This document shows, in pieces, positions 37,117 to 44,626 of a stretch of DNA of 64,000 nucleotides. A program made the position numbers and the translations under genes. The notes beneath the pieces are model-generated. The model ran no database searches. It was given only the letters and a program-made list of their open reading frames with translations, and was not told the origin of the DNA. Each line of letters begins with the position of its first letter. Position 1 is the stretch's first letter. This stretch comes from Oscillospiraceae bacterium. GTDB lineage: Bacteria; Bacillota; Clostridia; Oscillospirales; Oscillospiraceae. Where the stretch lies: the NCBI GenBank assembly GCA_020025295.1, contig JAHHSJ010000001.1, positions 1 through 64,000 on the forward strand. The letters run 5' to 3'.

Positions 37117-37136
37117 GATACAACTTCTATTGTATC
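37117..37136. promoter_or_regulatory. Inverted repeat upstream of the regulator-kinase-HtrA operon
   Basis: gatacaa-cttcta-ttgtatc, a perfect 7-bp inverted repeat with a 6-nt centre. On the minus strand the half-site contains TACAAT, which may serve as a -10. A candidate autoregulatory operator. Confidence 0.5.
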
Positions 37137-37167
37137 GGAACGGGAAGTAGTTGCGGTGAATATTCTG

Positions 37168-37827
37168 TTAAATTCCCAGTAAAATCCGGGATAATTCCAG
37201 AAAATGGGATGTGGCTGCGCCTTCGCAGCGGGTCAGAAGGAACTGCTCCGCCAGCGTGAGCGCCTGCTGTGCCACCGCCTTGGGATCGTCCCCCAAGGTC
37301 AGCAGATGGGCCAGCAGGGCACAGTGGTTGAGGACCAGCCGGGAGGGCTGCTCCCGGAAATCGGCCTGAGCCAGCTGCTGTGCCCGAAGCAGCTTTGTAT
37401 AGGGGTTTCCGCCGTCCAATCGGGCAGCCAAAGCGGCCTGTGGCTGAGGGAGCAAGGCTTGGAAGCGCCAGGATGCCGGCAAAATACGAGCCGGAAAGTC
37501 CGGCGCCGGCGGTGTGGAAACTTCTGCCGGGGTGAGGGACAAATCGTAGGAGCGCACCGTGTCCCGCCATGCGTCGCTGAGGTCGATGGCCAGCCAGCCG
37601 CCGGAGGGACGCACCTGCTCCAGAAGGGGGCTGGGGGGACAGGCCGCCGCCAGAGCCGAAGGGTCCACCCAGGCAATTCGGGGATAGGGGGTGGCGAGCT
37701 CGCCGCCTTTGCCGTCCGGTCGGAAGCGGAACTGCTCCGCTCGGGGCAGGGACTGCAATTCCAGCGCTTCGGCGGCGGAGTGAAGAACACGCAGCGCCTC
37801 GGCTCGGGCCAAATCCAGCGGATCCAT
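37168..37827 (-). CDS. Hypothetical protein, weakly DALR-like
   Basis: A 219-residue soluble protein I cannot place firmly. The N-terminal half is Pro/Ala-rich, and the C-terminal 80 residues form an all-helical stretch (PYTKLLRAQQLAQADFR, RLVLNHCALLAHLLTLG, LTLAEQFLLTRCEG) that recalls the DALR anticodon-binding domain of arginyl-tRNA synthetase. In many Clostridia the DUF1934 gene is followed by argS; here this protein holds that position. The ATG at 37827 sits next to the DUF1934 stop, so translation is coupled. The DALR reading is a guess. Confidence 0.6.
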   Translation of the reverse strand: MDPLDLARAEALRVLHSAAEALELQSLPRAEQFRFRPDGKGGELATPYPRIAWVDPSALAAACPPSPLLEQVRPSGGWLAIDLSDAWRDTVRSYDLSLTPAEVSTPPAPDFPARILPASWRFQALLPQPQAALAARLDGGNPYTKLLRAQQLAQADFREQPSRLVLNHCALLAHLLTLGDDPKAVAQQALTLAEQFLLTRCEGAATSHFLELSRILLGI

Positions 37828-37828
37828 C

Positions 37829-38269
37829 TCAGCAGGTGGGGGCAGACTCCGCCTCCCGCACATCAATGCGGAAGAGGTTCTGACCGGCCAGACGGTGGTC
37901 GATTTCAATGTCGTAGTCGATTTCCAGCTTGCCGCCCTGCATGGTGAGGGAGGAGTTCAGCTTGCGGGCCTTAATGCCCACTTCCATGCTGCCGTAGGGG
38001 GTGTTGTACAGGCTGGTGTGACGCTTGCCCTGCTCAAAGACCATCTCGGAGCTGACGGAGCCGATTCGCAGCAGGGTGATCCGGCTGGGTTCCACCTGAA
38101 ACAGGGTGGTGGTACCCACCATGCCGGTGAGCTCGCTCTCCTCATAGGACAGGCGGAGATAATCGTCTCCCTGCACCAGTTTGCCTTCCGTGACCAGCTC
38201 CATCGAGTCCTGTTCACTGCCTTCGTATAACTGTTTCCCCTGAATGGAGATAATCACATCTTTTTCCAT
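37829..38269 (-). CDS. DUF1934 (YwiB-like) beta-barrel protein
   Basis: A 146-residue protein of the DUF1934/YwiB family, a calycin-like small beta-barrel of unknown role. VIISIQGKQLYEG at the start and the repeated YGSMEVGIKARKLN...LEIDYDIEI strands are typical. No catalytic residue is known. It follows murI by 14 bases, and AAGGAGAAC precedes ATG. Confidence 0.88.
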   Translation of the reverse strand: MEKDVIISIQGKQLYEGSEQDSMELVTEGKLVQGDDYLRLSYEESELTGMVGTTTLFQVEPSRITLLRIGSVSSEMVFEQGKRHTSLYNTPYGSMEVGIKARKLNSSLTMQGGKLEIDYDIEIDHRLAGQNLFRIDVREAESAPTC

Positions 38270-38283
38270 GGTGTTCTCCTTGC

Positions 38284-39099
38284 TTAGTAATTCTCAATTG
38301 AGATCTGCTCCACCGGTTCGGTGATTTCCCGACCAAGGAAGATGGAGCCGAGATGGTGGAAGTTTTCTGTTCCGTCGCTGACATACCAGCGGCACTGACC
38401 GGACTGCTCCGGATCGGCTCGCAGGTCCTTTTGGTCCATCCAGCGTCCGATTTGGTCGGCGACCTCGGCGCCGGAGTCCAGCAGACGGACCTCCGGGCCC
38501 ATGAAATTGCCGATGACCTGAGAGAGCAGCGGATAGTGGGTGCAGCCCAAGATGAGGGTGTCGATGCCGGCATCCTTCAGAGGCTGCAGGTAGTCCGCTA
38601 CCACCGTTTCAATGACCACATCTCCGGGCTGAGTCCGTCCGTTTTCCACCAGCGGGACAAACAGGGGACAGGGCGTGGAGAACAGCTGTGCGTCGGGGTT
38701 TTCCTCTGCAATGATGTGCTCATAGGCTCCGGTGTTGATGGTGGCCTGCGTGGCAATGATGCCAATGCGGTTGTTTTTCGTGCAGTGGGCTGCCCGGAGG
38801 GCAGTGGGGTTCACCACACCGAAAATGGGCAGATCGTGCATCTGGGACAGGGGCTTCAACGCAATGGAGGACACCGTGCCGCAGGCGATCACGATGGCCT
38901 TTAGGTCGAAGGTGCGCAGAAAATTGACATCCTGCGCGGCGTAACGGAAAATGGTTTCCCGGGAGCGGTTGCCGTAGGGCACCCGTCCGGTGTCGCCAAA
39001 GTAGATGATGTTTTCATTCGGCATCTCGTGTATCAGACGCCGCACGGCGGTCAGCCCGCCAAGACCGGAGTCAAAGACTCCAATGGGTCGGTTATCCAT
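38284..39099 (-). CDS. murI: Glutamate racemase
   Basis: Makes D-glutamate for peptidoglycan. At 271 residues it has standard length. GVFDSGLGGLTAVRRL (residues 7-22) holds the first acid/base region, IACGTVSS the first catalytic cysteine (the usual motif is ACNTAS, here with Gly-Thr-Val-Ser), and ILGCTHYPLL the second. The Asn-to-Gly change in the first motif is seen in some relatives but merits note. It is first gene of murI-DUF1934-hypothetical. GGAGGGAACCATCCC precedes ATG. Confidence 0.93.
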   Translation of the reverse strand: MDNRPIGVFDSGLGGLTAVRRLIHEMPNENIIYFGDTGRVPYGNRSRETIFRYAAQDVNFLRTFDLKAIVIACGTVSSIALKPLSQMHDLPIFGVVNPTALRAAHCTKNNRIGIIATQATINTGAYEHIIAEENPDAQLFSTPCPLFVPLVENGRTQPGDVVIETVVADYLQPLKDAGIDTLILGCTHYPLLSQVIGNFMGPEVRLLDSGAEVADQIGRWMDQKDLRADPEQSGQCRWYVSDGTENFHHLGSIFLGREITEPVEQISIENY

Positions 39100-39226
39100 G
39101 GGATGGTTCCCTCCAAGACCTGAAAAATACTGCTATTGTAACACATTATGATAGCACAAAAACCGAAACAAGTAAATTATTTCCGGCAAAAAGGGGGAGA
39201 AACAAGGGGGATTCCCGGCTGCACAT

Positions 39227-39255
39227 TTGACTTTCAGGGGGAATATGATTATAAT
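39227..39255 (+). promoter_or_regulatory. Near-perfect sigma-A promoter
   Basis: TTGACT (39227-39232), 17-nt spacer and TATAAT (39250-39255), with GGGGGGAGG before the ATG at 39287: one of the strongest-looking promoters of the window, driving a small acidic protein. Confidence 0.8.
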
Positions 39256-39286
39256 ACGGATAATCCAAAGGGGGGAGGCGGCATTT

Positions 39287-39703
39287 ATGGAGCTGCATCT
39301 GACAACGAAGCAGTTTCGGCGGCTGCTGGACATGGCATACATTGGAAACTGGATCCTCAATTCCACCCGTGGAGAAGATCGCTTTCGGGACTATGACGAA
39401 GTGGAGTCCCTGCTGTTTGCCAAGGCGGAGCAGGAGGGAATGAGCGCCCTTTCCGAGCATTGGATGGGAGAGACGGTCCCGTCCCGAGCCTTTATGGAGG
39501 GCGGCATTCACGAGGCGATTGCAGACTACGAGGATGCGGTGTTTTTCGATATTCTCGCGGAGGAGCTGGCACGGCGGGACATGGATGATGTGCCCATTGA
39601 TGAGAATAACTTCGGTGAGCTGACCCGTCGGATGGAAGCCTATATGGCGGAGTTTGAGCTCCACGGAACCGACCATGTGCAGGTCGAAAGCGAGTTTATG
39701 TGA
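39287..39703 (+). CDS. Small acidic protein of unknown function
   Basis: A 138-residue acidic soluble protein (MELHLTTKQFRRLLDMAYIG start), with about 20 percent Glu plus Asp and a helical prediction by eye. No signal peptide or membrane segment. I do not recognise a domain. It is a single-gene unit with a near-consensus promoter, a very strong ribosome site and its own terminator, so it is probably well expressed. Neighbours (murI, DUF805) give no clear clue. Confidence 0.75.
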   Translation: MELHLTTKQFRRLLDMAYIGNWILNSTRGEDRFRDYDEVESLLFAKAEQEGMSALSEHWMGETVPSRAFMEGGIHEAIADYEDAVFFDILAEELARRDMDDVPIDENNFGELTRRMEAYMAEFELHGTDHVQVESEFM

Positions 39704-39724
39704 CAGCAGTACGCTGAAAACAGC

Positions 39725-39762
39725 AAAACGGTATCGGGCGTTTCGTCGGATACCGTTTTTTT
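39725..39762 (+). terminator. Terminator of small acidic protein gene
   Basis: An 11-bp stem aaaacggtatc/gataccgtttt (39725-39735/39749-39759) followed by a T-run. Confidence 0.85.
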
Positions 39763-39769
39763 ACGCAAA

Positions 39770-39800
39770 AAGCGCCGGACGGCAATGCCGTCCGGCGCTT
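39770..39800 (-). terminator. Terminator of DUF805 gene
   Basis: A perfect 14-bp stem (39770-39783/39787-39800); five T follow on the minus strand. Confidence 0.85.
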
Positions 39801-39807
39801 GGTTCAA

Positions 39808-40172
39808 TCAATAGTTGGGGCCGACAGAGGGATACTTCTCGGAAATACCGTACTGGTTCATACCGGGCTGGCTGTCCTTGACGAACCAGACCAGCAGCAG
39901 GATGGTGCCGATCACGGGAATGAGGCCGAACAGCAGATAAACGCCGGATTTGCCGATGTCATGCAGTCTGCGGCAGCCGACGGCAAGACCGGGAATCAGC
40001 AGTGCGAAGGAAACAATAGTGGCAAGGAAGGGCGTGATGTGCAGCCAGCTGATCAGAGCGGTCACAACAGTGGTCACGATGAAGGTGAAGAGGTAGAAGT
40101 ACCAGTACTCACTGCGGCGGGCGCGACCGTTAAAATTGGCGTAGTTTTCCAGGCAACGGCGGATGAAGACAT
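39808..40172 (-). pseudogene. DUF805 membrane protein gene with one-base frameshift at codon 3
   Basis: The DUF805 domain (ENYANFNGRARRSEYWYFYL, then three to four membrane helices and VGCRRLHDIGKSG) is intact from codon 4 on, but no start codon with a ribosome site is in its frame. The only well-placed ATG (40172, after AGAAAGAAGG) reads ATG TCT TCA TCC. Adding one T after TCT gives M-S-F-I-R-R-C-L-E-N-Y-A-N-F, the N-terminus expected for DUF805 proteins, and a 121-residue product. The length from ATG to stop (365 bases) is one short of a multiple of three. It may be an assembly error or a true mutation. Confidence 0.65.
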
Positions 40173-40330
40173 AATAGGACCTTCTTTCTGTTGATTTGGG
40201 TCTGGTATGCCCCTCTCCTGCGGTGTTGCAGCTGATAAAACCGCAGCAGGCGGAACCTGCCCTGAGAGATGGACCATACCCTTCGTTTGCAGAGCGAACC
40301 ATCAGTTCGGATGGAAAATTATCGCCTGCG
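40173..40330 (-). ncRNA. Structured 5' leader of the DUF805 gene (candidate cis-regulatory RNA)
   Basis: From a promoter at 40343-40371 a leader of about 165 nt precedes DUF805. Its core (40204-40280) folds into a three-way junction: closing stem ggtatg/catacc (204-209/275-280), then ctctc/gagag (213-217/264-268), arm tgcggt/accgca (219-224/240-245) and hairpin gcagg-cggaa-cctgc (246-260). A further minus-strand GACC/GGTC pairing would enclose the ribosome site. RNA motifs named after DUF805 exist in Rfam; whether this matches one is untested. Confidence 0.5.
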
Positions 40331-40342
40331 AACCAATTGACA

Positions 40343-40371
40343 AACACAATATAGCACAGCAGTGTAACAGA
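40343..40371 (-). promoter_or_regulatory. Promoter of the DUF805 leader
   Basis: Minus-strand TTGCAT, 17-nt spacer with TGC just before TATATT: an extended -10 promoter in the gap after the V-ATPase terminator. Confidence 0.6.
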
Positions 40372-40385
40372 TGCAATAGCAAGAA

Positions 40386-40417
40386 AATGCCTGACGATAG
40401 AATTATCGTCAGGCATT
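40386..40417 (-). terminator. Terminator of the V-type ATPase operon
   Basis: A perfect 14-bp stem aatgcctgacgata/tatcgtcaggcatt with loop gaat, directly after the subunit D stop; minus-strand tail TTTTCTTG. Confidence 0.85.
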
Positions 40418-40423
40418 GCTTGT

Positions 40424-41116
40424 TTAGTTCCCGGAGGCGGCAGCCAGCGCTGCCTCGTCCGCTTTGCGTTTGGCCTCAATGGCCTCCTTCAGCATCATAT
40501 CCTTGACCTTCATCAGGCGGATGGTGGCATTGCGGTCGTTCTCATCCAGCTTCATGGAAATGTACTTGATGCTCTCCTCCATCTGGGGGATCATCACATA
40601 TTCCAGTGCGTTGACACGGCGGCGGGTCTTTTCGATTTCCTCAGCCAGCAGCTGGGTGGTTTTTTCAATCTGCGCCAGCTTCAGCATATCCTGAAAGACC
40701 GAACTGAGGGCGTCCACTGCACCGTCCAGCTCGCAGCTGGTGGTGGCGAAGCCGTAGGGATAAATATCGCCTGCGGCGCCGCCGGCGGTGCTGAAGTGGT
40801 ACTCCGGCACATTGACGGACATGATATTCTTGGTGGACATGGTCAGTTCCACGCTCTGCTTCGGGTAGAGCAGGGACTGCTCCAGTACCTCGGCACTCAT
40901 CAGGGCGGAAGCGACAGTGAAGGAGGCGTGTGCCTGCTTCAGTCCTTCCTCAACACGCTGACGAACCTCCCGGTTTTCACGGACCACATCGAGAAACTGC
41001 TTCATCAGCTCATCCCGCTTGTCCTTGAGCAGCTTGTGGCCGCGGACAGCGGTACGCAGTCTGCCCTTGAGACGGGTCAGTTCCATACGAGTGGCGTTTA
41101 CGGTGGTATTTGCCAT
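40424..41116 (-). CDS. ntpD: V-type ATP synthase subunit D
   Basis: A 230-residue central-stalk rotor subunit. The N-terminal NATRMELTRLKGRLRTAVRGHKLLKDKRDEL and the C-terminal coiled-coil (TRRRVNALEYVMIPQMEESIKYI) form the long antiparallel rotor shaft within the A3B3 hexamer. It is last gene of the nine-gene operon, 15 bases after subunit B, and a terminator follows. Confidence 0.95.
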   Translation of the reverse strand: MANTTVNATRMELTRLKGRLRTAVRGHKLLKDKRDELMKQFLDVVRENREVRQRVEEGLKQAHASFTVASALMSAEVLEQSLLYPKQSVELTMSTKNIMSVNVPEYHFSTAGGAAGDIYPYGFATTSCELDGAVDALSSVFQDMLKLAQIEKTTQLLAEEIEKTRRRVNALEYVMIPQMEESIKYISMKLDENDRNATIRLMKVKDMMLKEAIEAKRKADEAALAAASGN

Positions 41117-41131
41117 CGCTGCAACCCTCCC

Positions 41132-42514
41132 TTATTCCGCGTCCTTCTTGGGCAGATACTTTTCGATGTGCTCTTCCTTGATGCGCTTCAGCTCGCTCAC
41201 AGGCAGCATGCTCAGCAGCTCCCAGCCCAGATTGAGGGTTTCCTCAATGGAGCGGTTCTCCTCGGTGCCCTGTGCCACATAGCGCTTTTCAAAGGCGTCG
41301 GCAAACTTGGCGTAGAGCAGATCGGTGGGGCTTAGAGCGGCCTCGCCCAGAATGCTCATCAGTTCCTTGGCTTCCTTACCGGCAGCATAGGCGGCGAAGA
41401 GCTGGTTCATGGTGCCGGCGTGATCCTCACGGGTCTTGCCGGGGCCGATGCCCTTATCCTTCAGACGGCTCAGGCTGGGCAGTACATCCACGGGAGGTAC
41501 AATGCCCTTGCGGTACAGCTCACGGCTCAGGATGATCTGACCCTCGGTGATGTAGCCGGTCAGGTCAGGGATGGGGTGGGTCTTGTCGTCCTCGGGCATG
41601 GTCAGGATGGGGATCATGGTGATGGAGCCTTCCTTGCCCAGCTGACGACCGGCACGCTCATACATAGTGGCAAGGTCGGTGTACAGATAGCCGGGATAGC
41701 CACGGCGGCCGGGGACTTCCTTCTTAGCGGCGGAAATCTCACGCAGAGCCTCGGCGTAGTTGGTGATGTCGGTCATGATGACCAGAACGTGCATACCCTT
41801 TTCAAAGGCCAGATACTCTGCGGCGGTCAGTGCCATACGGGGGGTGGCGATACGCTCGACGGCGGGGTCGTTGGCCAAGTTGGTGAACAGCACGGTGCGG
41901 TCGATGGCGCCGGTACGGCGGAACTCATCCACGAAGAACTGAGATTCCTCGAAGGTGATGCCGATGGCGGCAAAGACGACGGCGAAGTTGGACTCGCCGT
42001 CCAGCACCTTGGCCTGACGGGCAATCTGAGCGGCCAGCTGTGCGTGGGGCAGACCGGAGCCGGAGAAAATCGGCAGCTTCTGACCACGAACCAGCGTGTT
42101 CAGGCCGTCGATGGTAGAAATGCCGGTCTGAATGAATTCGTTGGGGTAGTCACGGGCGGCGGGGTTCATGGCCAGACCGTTGATGTCCCGATATTCGTCG
42201 GGCAGGATGTCGGGGCCGCCGTCGATGGGCTCGCCCATGCCGTTAAAGACACGACCCAGCATATCGCCGCTGACAGCCAGCTGGAGGGGGTGGCCCAAAA
42301 AGCGAACCTTGGACTGAGCCAGATTGATGCCGGCGGCGGACTCAAACAGCTGCACCACAGCGGTGTCGCCGTTGACTTCCAGCACCTTGGCACGGCGGAT
42401 GGAACCGTCGGACAGCTTGACTTCGGCCAGTTCGTCGTAGGTGACGCCTTCGACCTGATTGACCACCATCAAAGGAGAGGCGATCTCCTGAATGGTGCGA
42501 TATTCTTTAATCAT
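41132..42514 (-). CDS. ntpB: V-type ATP synthase subunit B
   Basis: A 460-residue non-catalytic nucleotide-binding subunit of the V1 head. The start MIKEYRTIQEIASPLMVV is typical; the P-loop region is degenerate (IFSGSGLPHAQLAAQIARQA, about residues 153-172), as always in B subunits. The ATG at 42514 overlaps the subunit A stop by one base. It alternates with subunit A in the hexamer. Confidence 0.97.
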   Translation of the reverse strand: MIKEYRTIQEIASPLMVVNQVEGVTYDELAEVKLSDGSIRRAKVLEVNGDTAVVQLFESAAGINLAQSKVRFLGHPLQLAVSGDMLGRVFNGMGEPIDGGPDILPDEYRDINGLAMNPAARDYPNEFIQTGISTIDGLNTLVRGQKLPIFSGSGLPHAQLAAQIARQAKVLDGESNFAVVFAAIGITFEESQFFVDEFRRTGAIDRTVLFTNLANDPAVERIATPRMALTAAEYLAFEKGMHVLVIMTDITNYAEALREISAAKKEVPGRRGYPGYLYTDLATMYERAGRQLGKEGSITMIPILTMPEDDKTHPIPDLTGYITEGQIILSRELYRKGIVPPVDVLPSLSRLKDKGIGPGKTREDHAGTMNQLFAAYAAGKEAKELMSILGEAALSPTDLLYAKFADAFEKRYVAQGTEENRSIEETLNLGWELLSMLPVSELKRIKEEHIEKYLPKKDAE

Positions 42515-44286
42515 CAGTCCATCTCTCCTCTCGCTGCAATTGCTTCGATCTGAGCGGCCATATCGTCGCCCAGACGGGCGTAGACCGCTTCATATTCGTC
42601 GTTGGGCACGCTCTTGGCACGACCGATGCCCAGACGGGCGGGGATCTGGAACAGTGCCATCAGGTCAGCGCCCTTGCTGATGGCGTTGCGGCACAGGGTG
42701 TCGTAATCCAGAATCAGCTTCATCATCAGATACTGACGGCGATAGTCGGAGAAGGAGTCCACATCCACAAATGCGTTTTGCTGCAGGAAGTCCTCACGGA
42801 TCATCTTAGCCGTTTCCAGCGTCAGCTGATCGGCGGGGGACAGAGCGTCCTTACCAACCAGCTGCACCACTTCGTTCAGGCTATCCTCTTCCTGCAAGAT
42901 GCTCAGAGCGCGGCCACGGTTCTCGTAGAAGCCCTTGCCCAGCTTCTCGTCGAACCAAGGCTTCAGGGAGTCCAGATACAGGGAGTAGGAGTTCAGCCAG
43001 TTGATGGCGGGGAAGTGACGGCGATAGGCCAGAGAGGAGTCCAGACTCCAGAACACCTTGACGATACGCATGGTGCCCTGGCTGACGGGCTCGGACAGGT
43101 CACCGCCGGGAGGAGAAACAGCGCCCACGGCGGTCAGGCTGCCCTGACGGGTCTCGTCGGAGCCGAGGCACTGCACCACGCCGGCACGCTCGTAGAACTC
43201 AGCGATACGGCTGGCCAGATAAGCGGGATAGCCTTCCTCACCGGGCATCTCTTCCAGACGGCCGGACATCTCACGCAGAGCCTCAGCCCAGCGGGAGGTG
43301 GAGTCAGCGATGACAGCCACATCGTAGCCCATGTCACGGAAGTATTCAGCGATGGTGATGCCGGTGTAAATGCTGGCCTCACGGGCAGCCACGGGCATAT
43401 CGGAGGTGTTGGCGATCAGAACGGTACGCTTCATCAGCGTCTCGCCGGTGCGGGGGTCCACCAGTTCGGGGAACTCACGCAGAACGTCGGTCATCTCGTT
43501 GCCACGCTCGCCGCAGCCAATGTAAATCACGATGTCCACGTCGGACCACTTGGCGAGGGCGTGCTGCACCACCGTCTTGCCGGAGCCGAAGGGGCCGGGA
43601 ACGGCAGCGGTGCCGCCCTTAGCCACGGGGAACATGGTGTCGATGACACGCTGACCGGACTGGAGAGGTGCGGAGGGGGTGTATTTCTTCTTGTAGGGGC
43701 GGCCCACACGGACGGGCCACTTCTGTACCATGGTCAGCTCCTTGAGGGAGCCGTCCTCCAAACGGATGGTGGCGATGGTGTCCTGGATGGTGTAGGTGCC
43801 GGAGGAGATGGACTCCACCGTGCCGCTCACGCCTGCGGGAACCATGATCTTGTGGAGAATGGAAGCGGTCTCCTGCACCTGACCCAGGAAGTCACCGGTG
43901 GTGACCTTGTCGCCCACCTTAGCGGTGGCGACGAACTCCCACATCTTCTCCCGGTCCAGAGGTGCGACCTCTACGCCACGGGTGATGTTGGCGCTGCCGG
44001 TCTTGGCCATGATGGCCTCCAGAGGACGCTGGATACCGTCATAGATGTTCTCCAGCATACCGGGGCCAAGCTCCACGGACAGGGGGGCGCCGGTGGTGTA
44101 CACCTCAGCGCCGGGGCCCAGTCCGGATGTTTCTTCGTAGACCTGAATGGCGGCGGAGTCGCCGTTCATGGTCAGGATCTCGCCGATGAGGTGCTGGTCA
44201 CCAACTCGGACCACATCGGCCATATTGGCATCGGCCATGCCGGTGGCAACCACCAGCGGGCCGGAAACCTTGACAATTTTGCCCAT
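42514..44286 (-). CDS. ntpA: V-type ATP synthase subunit A (catalytic)
   Basis: A 590-residue catalytic subunit. The Walker A motif GPFGSGKTVV lies near residue 230, followed by CGERGNEM and the Walker B-like VAVIADSTSRWAEALRE. The roughly 90-residue non-homologous insert that separates A subunits from F-type beta is present (about residues 110-200). It couples ATP turnover to rotation. It lies 28 bases after subunit F. Confidence 0.97.
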   Translation of the reverse strand: MGKIVKVSGPLVVATGMADANMADVVRVGDQHLIGEILTMNGDSAAIQVYEETSGLGPGAEVYTTGAPLSVELGPGMLENIYDGIQRPLEAIMAKTGSANITRGVEVAPLDREKMWEFVATAKVGDKVTTGDFLGQVQETASILHKIMVPAGVSGTVESISSGTYTIQDTIATIRLEDGSLKELTMVQKWPVRVGRPYKKKYTPSAPLQSGQRVIDTMFPVAKGGTAAVPGPFGSGKTVVQHALAKWSDVDIVIYIGCGERGNEMTDVLREFPELVDPRTGETLMKRTVLIANTSDMPVAAREASIYTGITIAEYFRDMGYDVAVIADSTSRWAEALREMSGRLEEMPGEEGYPAYLASRIAEFYERAGVVQCLGSDETRQGSLTAVGAVSPPGGDLSEPVSQGTMRIVKVFWSLDSSLAYRRHFPAINWLNSYSLYLDSLKPWFDEKLGKGFYENRGRALSILQEEDSLNEVVQLVGKDALSPADQLTLETAKMIREDFLQQNAFVDVDSFSDYRRQYLMMKLILDYDTLCRNAISKGADLMALFQIPARLGIGRAKSVPNDEYEAVYARLGDDMAAQIEAIAARGEMD

Positions 44287-44314
44287 TGTTTGAACCTTCT
44301 TTCACGGAAAGTGA

Positions 44315-44626
44315 TCAGAGAATATCTGCGCCAACGGCGCGCTCCACGGAGGAGGTGATCTGCTCCATGCCGATGCCGAGAGAGCCGGCCTTGCCGGGAA
44401 TCAGGATCACGGCAGGGGTCAGGCGCTCTTTGTATTTCGCAACCTCGTCGGGCATCTGAGCGGCGAGCTGTTCGGTGAGATAGATGATGGCGTATTCCGG
44501 GTCCTTTGCCATGGTGTGCAGCTCCCGGCGGGCGTCCTCCACCGTTTCGGCGGTGATGACGTCCAGACCAAGCGCCTTAAAGCCCATAACACTTTCCCGG
44601 TCGCCCAAAACTGCGATCTTATACAT
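44315..44626 (-). CDS. ntpF: V-type ATP synthase subunit F
   Basis: A 103-residue small rotor subunit with a Rossmann-like fold (MYKIAVLGDRESVMGFKALGLDV at the start; IIYLTEQLAAQMPDEV in the middle). It binds subunit D in the central stalk and tunes ATPase activity. ATG at 44626 lies inside the end of the subunit C gene; a GTG three codons upstream is possible. In the Enterococcus ntp naming the letter for this subunit is G; F is used here in the archaeal/V-type sense. Confidence 0.9.
   Translation of the reverse strand: MYKIAVLGDRESVMGFKALGLDVITAETVEDARRELHTMAKDPEYAIIYLTEQLAAQMPDEVAKYKERLTPAVILIPGKAGSLGIGMEQITSSVERAVGADIL

Noticed and set aside
40173..40479. An extended N-terminus for the DUF805 protein running through the leader
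   Set aside because: The sequence there forms a paired RNA junction and promoter, and its upstream ATGs have no ribosome site, so a frameshifted start is more likely.
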